The notes beneath the pieces are model-generated. The model worked only from the letters and a program-made list of their open reading frames with translations. It did not search any database and was not told the origin of the DNA. A program made the translations under genes and the position numbers. 64,000 nt of DNA from Rhodocyclaceae bacterium (GTDB taxonomy: Bacteria; Pseudomonadota; Gammaproteobacteria; Burkholderiales; Rhodocyclaceae), in the NCBI GenBank assembly GCA_016704145.1, contig JADJAS010000007.1, positions 1,302,001-1,366,000 on the forward strand. Direction: 5' to 3'. Shown one piece after another: positions 36,864-45,065 of the stretch; within the stretch, counting starts at the first letter, position 1; each line of letters starts with the position of its first letter.

Positions 36864-37462
36864 CTTCTGGACGTCAGCCGCTCCATCAGCCTGGCCAGCG
36901 CGATGCCGCGATGGGAGATGGCGTTCTTCTTTTCCGAAGCCAGTTCGGCGGCCGTGCAGCCGAACTCGGGCAGCCAGAAATAGGGGTCGTAGCCGAAACC
37001 GTTGGCGCCGCGCGGCGTATCGATGATCTCGCCATGCCACTCGCCCTCGGCGATGATCGGCTGCGGATCGTCGGCATGGCGCACGAAGACGAGGATGCAG
37101 TAGTAGTGCGCGCGGCGGTCGCGCTTGTCCTTGAGGTCGGCGATCAGCTTCTCGTTGTTGCGCGCATCCGATTTCGGCTCATTTGACCCAAGTGCGGCAA
37201 AGCGCGCCGAGTACACGCCCGGCGCGCCGCCGAGCGCCTCGACGCAGATGCCCGAGTCATCGGCCAGCGCCGGCAGGCCGGTGAGCTTTGCCGCGTGGCG
37301 GGCCTTGGCGATGGCGTTCTCGACGAAGGTGCCGTGCGGCTCCTCGGCTTCCGGCACGTTGAAGTGGGCCTGCGGCAGCACTTCGAAATCGACGGTGGCG
37401 AGCAGCGCCGAGAATTCGCGCAGCTTGCCGGCATTGTTGGAGGCGAGGACGAGTTTCTTCAT
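36860..37462 (-). CDS. rdgB: Non-canonical purine NTP pyrophosphatase RdgB
   Basis: Hydrolyses ITP, dITP and XTP to keep deaminated purines out of nucleic acids. The 200-residue protein has LASNNAGKLREF (the SxNxGK motif), ALADDSGICVEAL, the NGFGYDPYF block and the terminal SHRGIAL. Its ATG overlaps the stop of hsdR (ATGA) and its stop overlaps the hemW GTG. In related genomes rdgB usually follows rph directly; here the type I restriction island lies between them. Confidence 0.95.
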   Translation of the reverse strand: MKKLVLASNNAGKLREFSALLATVDFEVLPQAHFNVPEAEEPHGTFVENAIAKARHAAKLTGLPALADDSGICVEALGGAPGVYSARFAALGSNEPKSDARNNEKLIADLKDKRDRRAHYYCILVFVRHADDPQPIIAEGEWHGEIIDTPRGANGFGYDPYFWLPEFGCTAAELASEKKNAISHRGIALARLMERLTSRR

Positions 37463-39765
37463 GATGGCGTCGTGGAAAGATAGAGATATTTCTGGAAGCC
37501 GGCGAACACCCGGCCGATGTCCTCGGGCTGGCCGAGGTCGGCCACGGCATCGGCGATCGAGTCGTGGTACTTGAGTTTCAGCAGCGGTGTCAGTTTCGTC
37601 TGGTCAAGTTCTTCCACGCCAATGCTGACATAGTGCGACAGCACGAAGTCGAGAAACACTTGCTGCCTTGAATTGAAGTGGCTGCTGACCAGGGCCATTG
37701 CCTGTGCCGCCCGCTCTTCACGCGTACGTGGCGCCAGCGCGTAGGCGACGTGGGCCAGCACGTCGAAGAGGTCGCTGTTCTCGGCGTCGATGATCTTCTG
37801 CATTTCGGCCAGCTGTTCGCGCCCGAAGCCTTTTTCGGTCAGCCCGTCGAGCAGCTTGCGGCGCGTGTCGGGCGTGCTCCACAGCGCGCGCAGCTCGTCC
37901 TCATCCTTGAAGAATTCGGGCAGCCTGCCGAACAGTGCCTCCATGAACTGCGCGGCCGACATCGGTGTGCCATCCGGGTGCCAGAAACTCGTCGCCATCA
38001 TGTGCTGGATATGGCGTGCCTTGCCGTCGGCGAGCTTGATCCTGATCTTGCGTGGCGGCAGGTAGTCGTCAGGGCGTGGTTCGCGCACCCCCGGTGGTGG
38101 GCGCGGCACGGGCACCGCTTCCGCTTCCGGCTCCATCGGCTCGCCATCCCACTCGACATCGTTGAAGTGATGATGTGCCCGCACGAAATCGTAGATCGTG
38201 AAGTAATCCTTGCCGTCGTAAAGCCGCGTGCCGCGCCCGATGATCTGCTTGAACTCGATCATCGAATTGATTGGCCGCAGCAGCACGATGTTGCGCACGT
38301 TGCGCGCGTCGACGCCGGTCGACAGCTTCTGCGAGGTGGTGAGGATGGTCGGAATGGTCTTCTCGTTATCCTGGAAATCGCGCAGCCATTGCTCGCCGAG
38401 CGCGCCGTCGTCGGCGGTGACGCGCTGGCAGTAATCGGGGTCGCTGCTGGTCTTGATCTGGTTGATGAGGTCGCGGATCGCAAGCGCATGCGTCTGGTTG
38501 GCGCAGAACACCAGCGTCTTCTCGCGCGGGTCGATCTGCCCCATGAAAATCTCGACGCGCTTCTTTTCCCGCTCGCGAATCTCGATGATGCGGTTGAAGT
38601 CCTTTTCCTCGTAGCGCTTGCCGGCCTCGATCTCGCCCTCGACCACGGTGTCGTCGGGCGTAAACACGTAGTCGTCGAGCGTGGTGGCGATCTGCTTGAC
38701 GCGGAAGGGCGTCAGGTAGCCGTCGTTGATGCCGTCCTTGAGCGAATAGACGAACACCGGCTCGCCGAAGTAGGCGTAGGTATCGACGTTGTCCTTGCGC
38801 TTCGGCGTCGCGGTCAGGCCAAGCTGCACGGCGGGCGAAAAATAATCGAGGATGCCGCGCCAGTTGCCCTCGTCGTTTGCGCCGCCGCGGTGGCATTCGT
38901 CGATGACGATGAAATCGAAAAAGTTGGCCGGATACTCGCCGAAGTACGGTGTTTCGCCATCACCGCTCATGAAGGTCTGGAAGATGGTGAAGAAGATGCT
39001 GCCGTTCTTCGGCACCTTGCCCTTCTTGCGGATGTCGTCCGGCGCGATGCGCACCAGTGCGTCTTCTGGAAACGCCGAAAAGGCGTTGTAGGCCTGGTCG
39101 GCGAGGATGTTGCGGTCGGCGAGGAACAGGATGCGCGGCCGGCGGGTTGGCTCCCCGGACAAATTCCAGCGGCTGTGGAACAGCTTCCACGCAATTTGGA
39201 AGGCGATGAAGGTCTTGCCCGTGCCGGTCGCCAGTGTCAGCAGGATGCGCTGCCGGTCCTCCGCCATCGCAGCCAGCACGCGCTCGACGGCTATGTCCTG
39301 GTAGTAGCGGCCCTGAAAGAAGCCACCCCTGTCCTCGAAGGGCACGGCGGCGAAGCGGTCGCGCCAGGCGTTGGCGGTGGCGAAAGTCAGGGCCCAGAGT
39401 TCTTCCGGCGTCGGAAAGCCGGCGCGCTCGCCTTCCTTCCCGGTCTGCATGTCGATGCCATAGACGCCCTGACCGTTGCTGGCGTAGGCAAAGCGGATTG
39501 CCAGCTTGCCGGCGTAGTCCTTGGCCTGCGCCACGCCCTCGGTCAGTTCCTTGTCCCAGGCCTTGGCCTCCACCACCGCCAGTTTGGTGTTGCGGTATTC
39601 CAGCACGTAGTCCGCGCTCAGTGCCTTGCCGCGCTTGCCCGCGCCCTCCAGCCGTCCGAGGGTGATTGGGTATTCGCGCCGGACCCGGCTGCCCTCGACC
39701 CGACCCCAGCCGGCGGCGGCGAGGGCCGGGTCGATGTGCTCGGCGCGGGTTTCGGCTTCGTTCAT
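37459..39765 (-). CDS. hsdR: Type I restriction enzyme subunit R (HsdR, EcoEI-like)
   Basis: The DNA-translocating, cleaving subunit of the type I system. It has 768 residues. The N-terminal nuclease has D52 and E66-x-K68 (ADYVLEY and VVEAKAW). The SF2 helicase has Walker A ATGTGKT at 179-185, DECH at 289-292 and further motifs TATPKRKDN and GRGTRLYDGKDYF. The C-terminal domain is of the short EcoEI kind. Its stop overlaps the rdgB start. The ATG at 39765 has no clear Shine-Dalgarno; three TTGACTC-like repeats lie upstream. The reading frame is intact. Confidence 0.92.
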   Translation of the reverse strand: MNEAETRAEHIDPALAAAGWGRVEGSRVRREYPITLGRLEGAGKRGKALSADYVLEYRNTKLAVVEAKAWDKELTEGVAQAKDYAGKLAIRFAYASNGQGVYGIDMQTGKEGERAGFPTPEELWALTFATANAWRDRFAAVPFEDRGGFFQGRYYQDIAVERVLAAMAEDRQRILLTLATGTGKTFIAFQIAWKLFHSRWNLSGEPTRRPRILFLADRNILADQAYNAFSAFPEDALVRIAPDDIRKKGKVPKNGSIFFTIFQTFMSGDGETPYFGEYPANFFDFIVIDECHRGGANDEGNWRGILDYFSPAVQLGLTATPKRKDNVDTYAYFGEPVFVYSLKDGINDGYLTPFRVKQIATTLDDYVFTPDDTVVEGEIEAGKRYEEKDFNRIIEIREREKKRVEIFMGQIDPREKTLVFCANQTHALAIRDLINQIKTSSDPDYCQRVTADDGALGEQWLRDFQDNEKTIPTILTTSQKLSTGVDARNVRNIVLLRPINSMIEFKQIIGRGTRLYDGKDYFTIYDFVRAHHHFNDVEWDGEPMEPEAEAVPVPRPPPGVREPRPDDYLPPRKIRIKLADGKARHIQHMMATSFWHPDGTPMSAAQFMEALFGRLPEFFKDEDELRALWSTPDTRRKLLDGLTEKGFGREQLAEMQKIIDAENSDLFDVLAHVAYALAPRTREERAAQAMALVSSHFNSRQQVFLDFVLSHYVSIGVEELDQTKLTPLLKLKYHDSIADAVADLGQPEDIGRVFAGFQKYLYLSTTPS

Positions 39766-39788
39766 ATTTATTGATGCGTGACGCGATC

Positions 39789-39818
39789 AGTCAAGTATGA
39801 GTCAAGTTACGAGTCAAG
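39789..39818 (-). repeat. Three short direct repeats upstream of hsdR
   Basis: On the minus strand CTTGACT occurs three times at 11- and 12-base spacing (plus-strand AGTCAAG at 39789, 39800 and 39812), 24 bases before the hsdR ATG. Phased on about one helical turn, they look like an operator array or stacked -35 elements. No good -10 lies at the right distance that would still leave room for the start codon. Function unknown. Confidence 0.5.
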
Positions 39819-39932
39819 CCGGCTGAAAAGTTCCCGAAGGGATGCACCGCACTGGCGCTGATGAGACCCCTGCGCTGCAGGGCGGTCGAGCAAAAGACAC
39901 TCTCCTCGCCGCTGCGGATGGCGGGACGGCGG

Positions 39933-40388
39933 TCAGGCACCGGATTGAAGCTCATCCAGCGCAGCGCGTGGCGTCAGGATGCGCAATGCGTCCAGCGGAT
40001 CGAGGCAGAGCAGATCATCGTCGCCGGTAATCAGGTGTGTCGCGCCGGCCGCGAGGGCGGCGTGGATGAACGCATCGTCCTTGGGGTCGCGCGAGAACGT
40101 GCGTTGCGCAAGCTCGGCCGGAATGTCGATCCAGACTGCGGCGGCGTGTGCCTGCTGCAAAATGTGACGGCGGCGCTCGATGGTCAGGTAGCGGTCGAAC
40201 TTTGGCAGCCAGATGCGCCCCTCCAGTTCGGCAAAGGTGGTCGCCGATAACACCAGCTTGCCGACATCCAGCAGCCGATCCACCAGCATCGCCGGCACGC
40301 CGCCGGGAGCCAGGGCCGCGCTCAGCAGCACATTGGTGTCGACCACCACGAGTCCATAGCGGACCTGGACAGCGGGATCAACTTTCAT
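39933..40388 (-). CDS. PIN-domain toxin (putative TA toxin component, COG1569 type)
   Basis: A 151-residue PIN-domain protein. The acidic residues fit the RNase site: VVDTNVLLSA (Asp), FAELEGRI (Glu), DPKDDAFIHAAL (Asp pair) and TGDDDLLCL (Asp). Such toxins cleave RNA and are held by a Phd/YefM-type partner, here the gene just upstream, which it overlaps by 11 bases. The ATG at 40388 is preferred over a TTG two codons earlier. The pair sits inside the hsdMSR operon between hsdS and hsdR. Confidence 0.85.
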   Translation of the reverse strand: MKVDPAVQVRYGLVVVDTNVLLSAALAPGGVPAMLVDRLLDVGKLVLSATTFAELEGRIWLPKFDRYLTIERRRHILQQAHAAAVWIDIPAELAQRTFSRDPKDDAFIHAALAAGATHLITGDDDLLCLDPLDALRILTPRAALDELQSGA

Positions 40389-40629
40389 CGGCAAGCAGTT
40401 CGGCCAGCTTTTTCTCGGTCAGGCCCGCTGCCGCCGCAGCTTCCGCGGTTTCGCGCAGGGTTTGCCGCAGGCGGTCGGCGTAATAGGCGCGCATCGCCTC
40501 GTAATCCTCCGCGCTCACCATCACGCCCACCACACGGTCGTGGCGCATCACGCGTACCGGCTCGCGCTGCGCGCGGTCGAGAAACTCGCCGAAACGGGTC
40601 TTGGCTTCATTCGCGGTATAGGTCAGCAT
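40378..40629 (-). CDS. Phd/YefM-family antitoxin
   Basis: An 83-residue antitoxin. The N-terminal half is the Phd/YefM DNA-binding fold (LTYTANEAKTRFGEFLDRA, then VMRHDRVVGVMVSAEDYEAM). The Ala/Glu/Leu-rich C-terminal half would wrap the toxin. GAGGAG lies seven bases before the ATG. It has its own strong promoter with an inverted repeat, so it is probably autorepressed and expressed apart from the restriction genes. Confidence 0.88.
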   Translation of the reverse strand: MLTYTANEAKTRFGEFLDRAQREPVRVMRHDRVVGVMVSAEDYEAMRAYYADRLRQTLRETAEAAAAAGLTEKKLAELLADES

Positions 40630-40664
40630 GATTCGCTCCTCGTCAGGGTGAAACTATGACCCCG

Positions 40665-40693
40665 ACTATATAAAAATCGTTCGTTTCGGTCAA
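40665..40693 (-). promoter_or_regulatory. Strong sigma70-type promoter for the antitoxin-toxin pair
   Basis: On the minus strand TTGACC (plus 40688-40693) and TATAGT (plus 40665-40670) are separated by exactly 17 bases, close to consensus in a GC-rich genome. The antitoxin ATG is 36 bases beyond the -10. This would start transcription inside the restriction operon and could also feed hsdR. Confidence 0.75.
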
Positions 40694-40704
40694 ATCGAAC
40701 GATT
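40675..40704. promoter_or_regulatory. Inverted-repeat operator over the -35 of the antitoxin promoter
   Basis: AATCGTTCG (40675-40683) and CGAACGATT (40696-40704) form a perfect 9-bp inverted repeat with a 12-base spacer that spans the -35 box. This is the expected place for the Phd/YefM-type antitoxin to bind and repress itself. On the minus strand it is also followed by a short T run, so weak terminator activity for the hsdS transcript is possible. Confidence 0.6.
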
Positions 40705-40708
40705 CAGT

Positions 40709-40727
40709 CGGTGACAGTTTGTCACCG
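40709..40727 (-). other. Stem-loop just after the hsdS stop codon
   Basis: CGGTGAC and GTCACCG (7 bp) enclose the loop AGTTT (on the minus strand AAACT), beginning two bases after the hsdS TAA. There is no U tract after it, so it is more likely a 3'-end stabiliser or protein site than an intrinsic terminator. Confidence 0.4.
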
Positions 40728-40728
40728 G

Positions 40729-41946
40729 TTACAGTTGGCCGCTGAACGCCTGATGCAGCAGCGACTTCTTCAACGCGTCCAGCGCCGCGAGCTTTTGCCG
40801 GTAGAGGGATTCGAGGCGTTGGGTCTCTGACCGCATCCTGTCCAGCTCGGCCGCCATCACTTCCTGCATTTCTAGCGGCGGTATCGCAACAACAATTTTT
40901 CGGAGGTCACCGATATTTATTTGCATCAATGCCGTGCCGTAGGTCTTGGCCCGAATTTGGCTTTGCACCATCTCGGAAGTCATCAAGAAGTATCCGAAAT
41001 CTTGACGAAGAATGGACGGTTCAAACGTGATTGGCACTATCCCGCGCGTTACGTTTGCTCCGGCCAATTCGGGGGCGGCGACTGAAATGACCCCAGTACT
41101 GCCACGAACACACAGCAGAAGATCTCCACCTTGGAGCGTTGTGCGTTTGTAGCTATCGGCGAGCTTCGGATCAATCCGCTTTAACCCATCTATGGTTATG
41201 AGCTTCGCCGTCAGATCCGTTGGGCGGACTATTGGCAAACCATTTGGGCGATCGTCGCCGGGCTGAACGATGCCATACGAGAGAGAACAACCTGGGCTGA
41301 CAACAGTTTCCAGTGACCTCTCCACCCACCCACCCCCCCGCTCCGTGAAAACCTTCTGCAAATGGCTCTCGAACAAGGCCCGGGCGTTCTGGAGGTTCTG
41401 TTCGGCGTTGGCCTTGGCGGTGGCAATGCCGTCGAAGGCCGCGTCGAGGATGGCGACGATGCGGCGTTGTTCGGGGAGTGGGGGAATGGGAACTCTGAAA
41501 TGCTGTAAGTCTGAGAACTTTAAGTTGTTGATGTTCGCGCCATCCGACAAGGCACCAATGAAATCCTTATAGTCACCTGACGTCATCAGGTGGAACAGGT
41601 AGCGCGGGAATACATCTGCACTCGGGGTCAGCATTCCCATGAATCCACCGAAAGCAAAATCGTAGTCATCGTCGATGAATGCGATTTTCCCCAAGTGGCT
41701 CTTGCTCCCGCTTGCAGTGCAGATGAGCAACGAATCTTTCTTTACCTTCTTGCTTGCCGGAACAGCAACGGAATCGCTGATGTACTTGAGTTCCGATAGA
41801 TCAAGAAGGTTGGTGCTGAGGTCTATGTTGTTAGCGCGGAGAACAATGTTGTTCGAGACTTCTACTTCGTCTGTCTTTGCGTAGGTTAGTCCACGCTGAA
41901 AGTCGCAAATCTCACCCAGCGGCTTGATTGCCCACCCAGCCTTCAC
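40729..41946 (-). CDS. hsdS: Type I restriction specificity subunit HsdS
   Basis: Sets the recognition site for both the methylase and the endonuclease. The 405-residue protein has two target-recognition domains, each followed by a conserved helical region (PIPPLPEQRRIVAILDAAF in the middle; AIPPLEMQEVMAAELDRMR at the end). The GTG at 41946 overlaps the hsdM stop (GTGA); the longer frame upstream is a shadow of hsdM. The DNA of both recognition domains is visibly AT-richer than the flanks, which suggests domain exchange. A G7 tract inside a quadruplex-type motif sits near codon 203, exactly at the midpoint. Confidence 0.9.
   Translation of the reverse strand: MKAGWAIKPLGEICDFQRGLTYAKTDEVEVSNNIVLRANNIDLSTNLLDLSELKYISDSVAVPASKKVKKDSLLICTASGSKSHLGKIAFIDDDYDFAFGGFMGMLTPSADVFPRYLFHLMTSGDYKDFIGALSDGANINNLKFSDLQHFRVPIPPLPEQRRIVAILDAAFDGIATAKANAEQNLQNARALFESHLQKVFTERGGGWVERSLETVVSPGCSLSYGIVQPGDDRPNGLPIVRPTDLTAKLITIDGLKRIDPKLADSYKRTTLQGGDLLLCVRGSTGVISVAAPELAGANVTRGIVPITFEPSILRQDFGYFLMTSEMVQSQIRAKTYGTALMQINIGDLRKIVVAIPPLEMQEVMAAELDRMRSETQRLESLYRQKLAALDALKKSLLHQAFSGQL
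41322..41339 (-). repeat. G7-T-G3-T-G3-T-G2 tract at the middle of hsdS
   Basis: On the coding strand the run is G7, T, G3, T, G3, T, G2 (plus strand C7 at 41333-41339). It fits a four-tier G-quadruplex pattern with one-base loops, and the homopolymer can slip. In frame it encodes RGGGWVE between the two specificity domains. Confidence 0.7.
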
Positions 41947-43418
41947 AGCAACGCCCTGATCTTCGCCAGCACGTCCGCGCTCTCGGTATCCAGCGCAGCG
42001 ATTTCGTCGAGGATGTCCTGCGGGCTGCGGTGGGCGACCGCTTCTCCACCGTTGGGGTTCTTGACTGAAAGATCGTAGTTCGCCGTGTCGCCAGTAGCCT
42101 CTCCTGAGCTTGCCGAAGGTCCGACTTTCACGTTCCAGCTTTTCGGCGAATCGGCACAGGTCTTTTGCAGTTCGACGAATTCGGCGAGGTCGGCGTCGTT
42201 GAGCGGGTTGGTCTTGCCGAGGTTGCGGCCGGGGTCGAGCTGGTAGTACCAGATGCTGCGCGTCGGCGCGCCTTTCTCGAAGAACAACACCACGGTCTTG
42301 ACACCCGCGCCCTGGAAGGTGCCGCCGGGGCAGTCGAGGATGGTCTGCAGGTTGCACGACTCCAACAATAATTTGCGCAGGCTCACCGAGGCGTTGTCGG
42401 TGTTGCTCAAAAACGTGTTCTTGATCACCACCGCCGCGCGGCCGCCGGCCTTGAGCAGCTTGATGAAGTGCTGGAGGAAGAGAAAGGCCGTCTCGCCCGT
42501 GCGGATCGGGAAGTTCTGTTGCACCTCCTTGCGCTCCTTGCCGCCGAAGGGCGGATTGGCGAGGATGACCTCGAAGCGCTGGCTGTCCTGCACGTCGGCG
42601 AGGTTCAGCGCCAGCGTGTTGGCATGCACGATGTTGGGCGTTTCGACGCCGTGCAGGATCATGTTCATGATCGCGATGACGTAGGCGAGGCTCTTCTTCT
42701 CGATGCCGTAGAAGGTGCGTTCCTGCAGGGTCTTGAGGTCGGCGGTGGTCAGCTTGCCGGCCTTGAGGTAGTCGAAGGCTTCGCAGAGGAAGCCGGCCGA
42801 TCCGCAGGCGCCGTCGTAGATGCGCTCGCCGATCCGCGGCCGGATTACCTGCACCATGGCGCGGATCAGCGGGCGCGGGGTGTAGTACTCGCCACCGTTG
42901 CGCCCGGCGTTGCCCATGCGCTTGATCTTCTCTTCGTAGAGTGCCGAGAGCTCGTGCTTCTCGGCCTGCGAACGGAATTGCAGCTCGTCGATGTGGTCGA
43001 TGATTTCGCGCAGGTTGTAGCCGCTGTGAATCTTGTTCTTGATCTCGCCGAAGATTTCGCCGATCTTGTATTCGATGGTGTTCGACCCGGCGGCCTTCTG
43101 CTTGAAGGCATGCAGATACGGGAACAACTTGCGATCGACGAACTCGCGCAGGTCGTCGCCGGTCAGCGCGCGGTTATGGTCGAGCTTGCCCTGACTGTCT
43201 TTCGGCGCGGCCCAGCTTTCCCAGCGGTAGGGCGCATCGAGGATGAAGCTGTATTTGCGGCCCTCCAGCGCGGCCTCGGTCGCCTTGTCCTGTTCCAGCC
43301 CGTCGAGATACTTCAGGAACAGCAACCAGGAAGTCTGTTCGGTGTAATCGAGTTCGGTAGTGCAGCCGGCCTCTTTCCAGAGAACGTCGTCGATGTTCCT
43401 GAACGCCTGCTTGAACAT
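41943..43418 (-). CDS. hsdM: Type I restriction methylase subunit HsdM
   Basis: The N6-adenine methylase subunit, 491 residues. An N-terminal helical domain (about 1-150) precedes the methylase fold. The SAM motif is DGACGSAGF at 202-210 and the catalytic NPPF is at 288-291; EYYTPRPLIRAMV is the usual lead-in. It starts three bases after the rph stop (TGATCGATG) and is coupled to hsdS by a GTGA overlap. No frameshift. It is the first gene of the inserted island and would be read from the kinase-PP2C-rph transcript. Confidence 0.93.
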   Translation of the reverse strand: MFKQAFRNIDDVLWKEAGCTTELDYTEQTSWLLFLKYLDGLEQDKATEAALEGRKYSFILDAPYRWESWAAPKDSQGKLDHNRALTGDDLREFVDRKLFPYLHAFKQKAAGSNTIEYKIGEIFGEIKNKIHSGYNLREIIDHIDELQFRSQAEKHELSALYEEKIKRMGNAGRNGGEYYTPRPLIRAMVQVIRPRIGERIYDGACGSAGFLCEAFDYLKAGKLTTADLKTLQERTFYGIEKKSLAYVIAIMNMILHGVETPNIVHANTLALNLADVQDSQRFEVILANPPFGGKERKEVQQNFPIRTGETAFLFLQHFIKLLKAGGRAAVVIKNTFLSNTDNASVSLRKLLLESCNLQTILDCPGGTFQGAGVKTVVLFFEKGAPTRSIWYYQLDPGRNLGKTNPLNDADLAEFVELQKTCADSPKSWNVKVGPSASSGEATGDTANYDLSVKNPNGGEAVAHRSPQDILDEIAALDTESADVLAKIRALL

Positions 43419-43421
43419 CGA

Positions 43422-44141
43422 TCAGCGTGTCGCCAGGGCTGACTTCTGGGCGCTGACGATCTGGCCGATACCGGCGGTGGCGAGGTCGAGCAGGGCTTCC
43501 ATTTCGGCGCGGCTGAACGGCGCGCCCTCGGCGGTGCCCTGCACCTCGACGATGCCGCCATTGCCGGTCATGACGACGTTCATGTCGGTGTCGCACGACG
43601 AATCCTCGTCGTAGTCGAGGTCTAGCACCGGCGTGGCCTCGAAGATGCCGACCGAAACGGCGGCGATGAAGTCGCGCATCGGGCTGGCCGGCAGCTTGCC
43701 CTGCGCCACCAGCTTGTTGCAGGCGTCGTACAGCGCCACGCAGGCGCCGGTGATGGAAGCGCAGCGCGTGCCGCCGTCGGCTTGCAGCACGTCGCAATCG
43801 AGCGTCACCTGTCGCTCGCCGAGCGCCTTGAGGTCGGTGACGGCGCGCAGCGAGCGGCCGATCAGCCGCTGGATTTCCTGCGTGCGGCCGGACTGCTTGC
43901 CCTTGGCCGCCTCGCGCGCCGTGCGCGTGTGCGTCGAGCGCGGCAGCATGCCGTACTCGGCGGTCACCCAGCCCTGGCCCTTGCCCTTGAGGAAGCCGGG
44001 CACGCCTTCCTCGATGCTGGCGGTGCATAGCACCCTGGTGTTGCCGAAGGCGACCAGCACGCTGCCTTCGGCGTGGATGGTGTAGTTGCGGGTGATGCTG
44101 AGCTGGCGCAGTTGGTCCGGCTGACGGCCGCTAGGGCGCAT
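43422..44141 (-). CDS. rph: Ribonuclease PH
   Basis: A phosphorolytic 3'-5' exoribonuclease that trims tRNA 3' ends. The 239-residue protein starts MRPSGRQPDQLR, as in other RNases PH, and has TRVLCTASIEEGVP, GWVTAEYGMLPRSTHTR and LDLDYDEDSSCDTDMNVVM (broken here only for naming). I use the ATG at 44141, nine bases after GGAG; the ATG two codons earlier is three bases from it. It follows the PP2C gene by 12 bases. Confidence 0.95.
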   Translation of the reverse strand: MRPSGRQPDQLRQLSITRNYTIHAEGSVLVAFGNTRVLCTASIEEGVPGFLKGKGQGWVTAEYGMLPRSTHTRTAREAAKGKQSGRTQEIQRLIGRSLRAVTDLKALGERQVTLDCDVLQADGGTRCASITGACVALYDACNKLVAQGKLPASPMRDFIAAVSVGIFEATPVLDLDYDEDSSCDTDMNVVMTGNGGIVEVQGTAEGAPFSRAEMEALLDLATAGIGQIVSAQKSALATR

Positions 44142-44153
44142 GGGCATGGTCTC

Positions 44154-45065
44154 CTATTTCGAATACTTGTTGATGGCGTTCTGAATCTCGGCGATGGCGC
44201 GCTCGATGTCGTCCTCGGTGAGGTCGGGCTCAGCGGCGCGACCCTTGTCGAAACCCTGCATCTGCGTGGTGTGGGCGTCGAGCGACATGGTCTCGGTCGC
44301 GACGCCGCTGGTGGTGTCCTCGTCGTAGCCTTCATGCCAATGGACGGTCACCACCGAAAGATTGTCGCCGGATTCGCCGGCCAATGCCTCGGCGCGGTCC
44401 ATCATGGCCGGCGTGGCCGCCATGACGTCGCCGTTCGTGTAACCACGGGCCAGTTCCTCGTTGCCAAGGGGCGCCCAGAAGCCGTCGGTGCACAGCAGGA
44501 TCACGTCGCCGGCCTTCAGCGGCGTCCGCCGCGAAAAATCGATCTGCGGCGCGACATCGCCGCCCAGGCAGGAGAACACCCGGTTGCGGGCGGGATGGCG
44601 CAGGGCTTCGTGCTCGGTGATCACGCCTTCGTCCACCATCATCTGCACGCGCGAGTGGTCGCGCGTGCGCGTGACGACCCGGCCGCCGCGCAGCAGGTAC
44701 AGGCGCGAATCGCCGGCGTGGGCCCAGTAGGCGATGTTGTCCTGGACGACGCAAACGACGCAGGTGGTGCGCGGCGCGTCGGGCAGGTCCCGTTCGTCCG
44801 TGTAGTCGACGATGGCGCGATGGGCGTTTTCCAGGCCGTTGGCCAGGAAACGGAACGGGTCTTCCAGGCGCGGTCTGGCCTCGCGCTGGAAGGCTTCGGT
44901 GAGGTACTGGACGGCGATCTGGGCTGCGACCTCGCCGTGCAGGTGGCCGCCCATGCCATCGGCGAGGACCATCAGCAGGGCGTCGCGCGAATAGCAGTGG
45001 GCGATGCGGTCCTGGTTGTTGCGCCGCCGGCCGATGCGGCTTTCCTGATATATGGTGAATTTCAT
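44154..45065 (-). CDS. PP2C-type Ser/Thr protein phosphatase
   Basis: A 303-residue metal-dependent phosphatase. The Asp metal ligands are in VLADGMGGHLHGE, AHAGDSRLYLLR, LLCTDGFWAPL and ESGDNLSVVTVH, in PP2C order. A C-terminal extension (about 245-303) is acidic and helical. The ATG at 45065 overlaps the kinase stop (ATGA), so kinase and phosphatase are made together and probably act on the same targets. The protein substrate is unknown. Confidence 0.93.
   Translation of the reverse strand: MKFTIYQESRIGRRRNNQDRIAHCYSRDALLMVLADGMGGHLHGEVAAQIAVQYLTEAFQREARPRLEDPFRFLANGLENAHRAIVDYTDERDLPDAPRTTCVVCVVQDNIAYWAHAGDSRLYLLRGGRVVTRTRDHSRVQMMVDEGVITEHEALRHPARNRVFSCLGGDVAPQIDFSRRTPLKAGDVILLCTDGFWAPLGNEELARGYTNGDVMAATPAMMDRAEALAGESGDNLSVVTVHWHEGYDEDTTSGVATETMSLDAHTTQMQGFDKGRAAEPDLTEDDIERAIAEIQNAINKYSK

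Noticed and set aside
37678..39774. Very long open frames opposite real genes, for example 698 codons opposite hsdR and 569 opposite the RNase gene at 19358-21067
   Set aside because: They lack known motifs, have odd composition (Gln, Arg, His, Ala rich) and mirror well-supported genes; this is usual in GC-rich DNA.
40675..40704. Intrinsic terminator after hsdS
   Set aside because: The inverted repeat is followed by some T on the minus strand, but its place over a strong -35 fits an operator better; the hairpin at 40709-40727 has no T tract.
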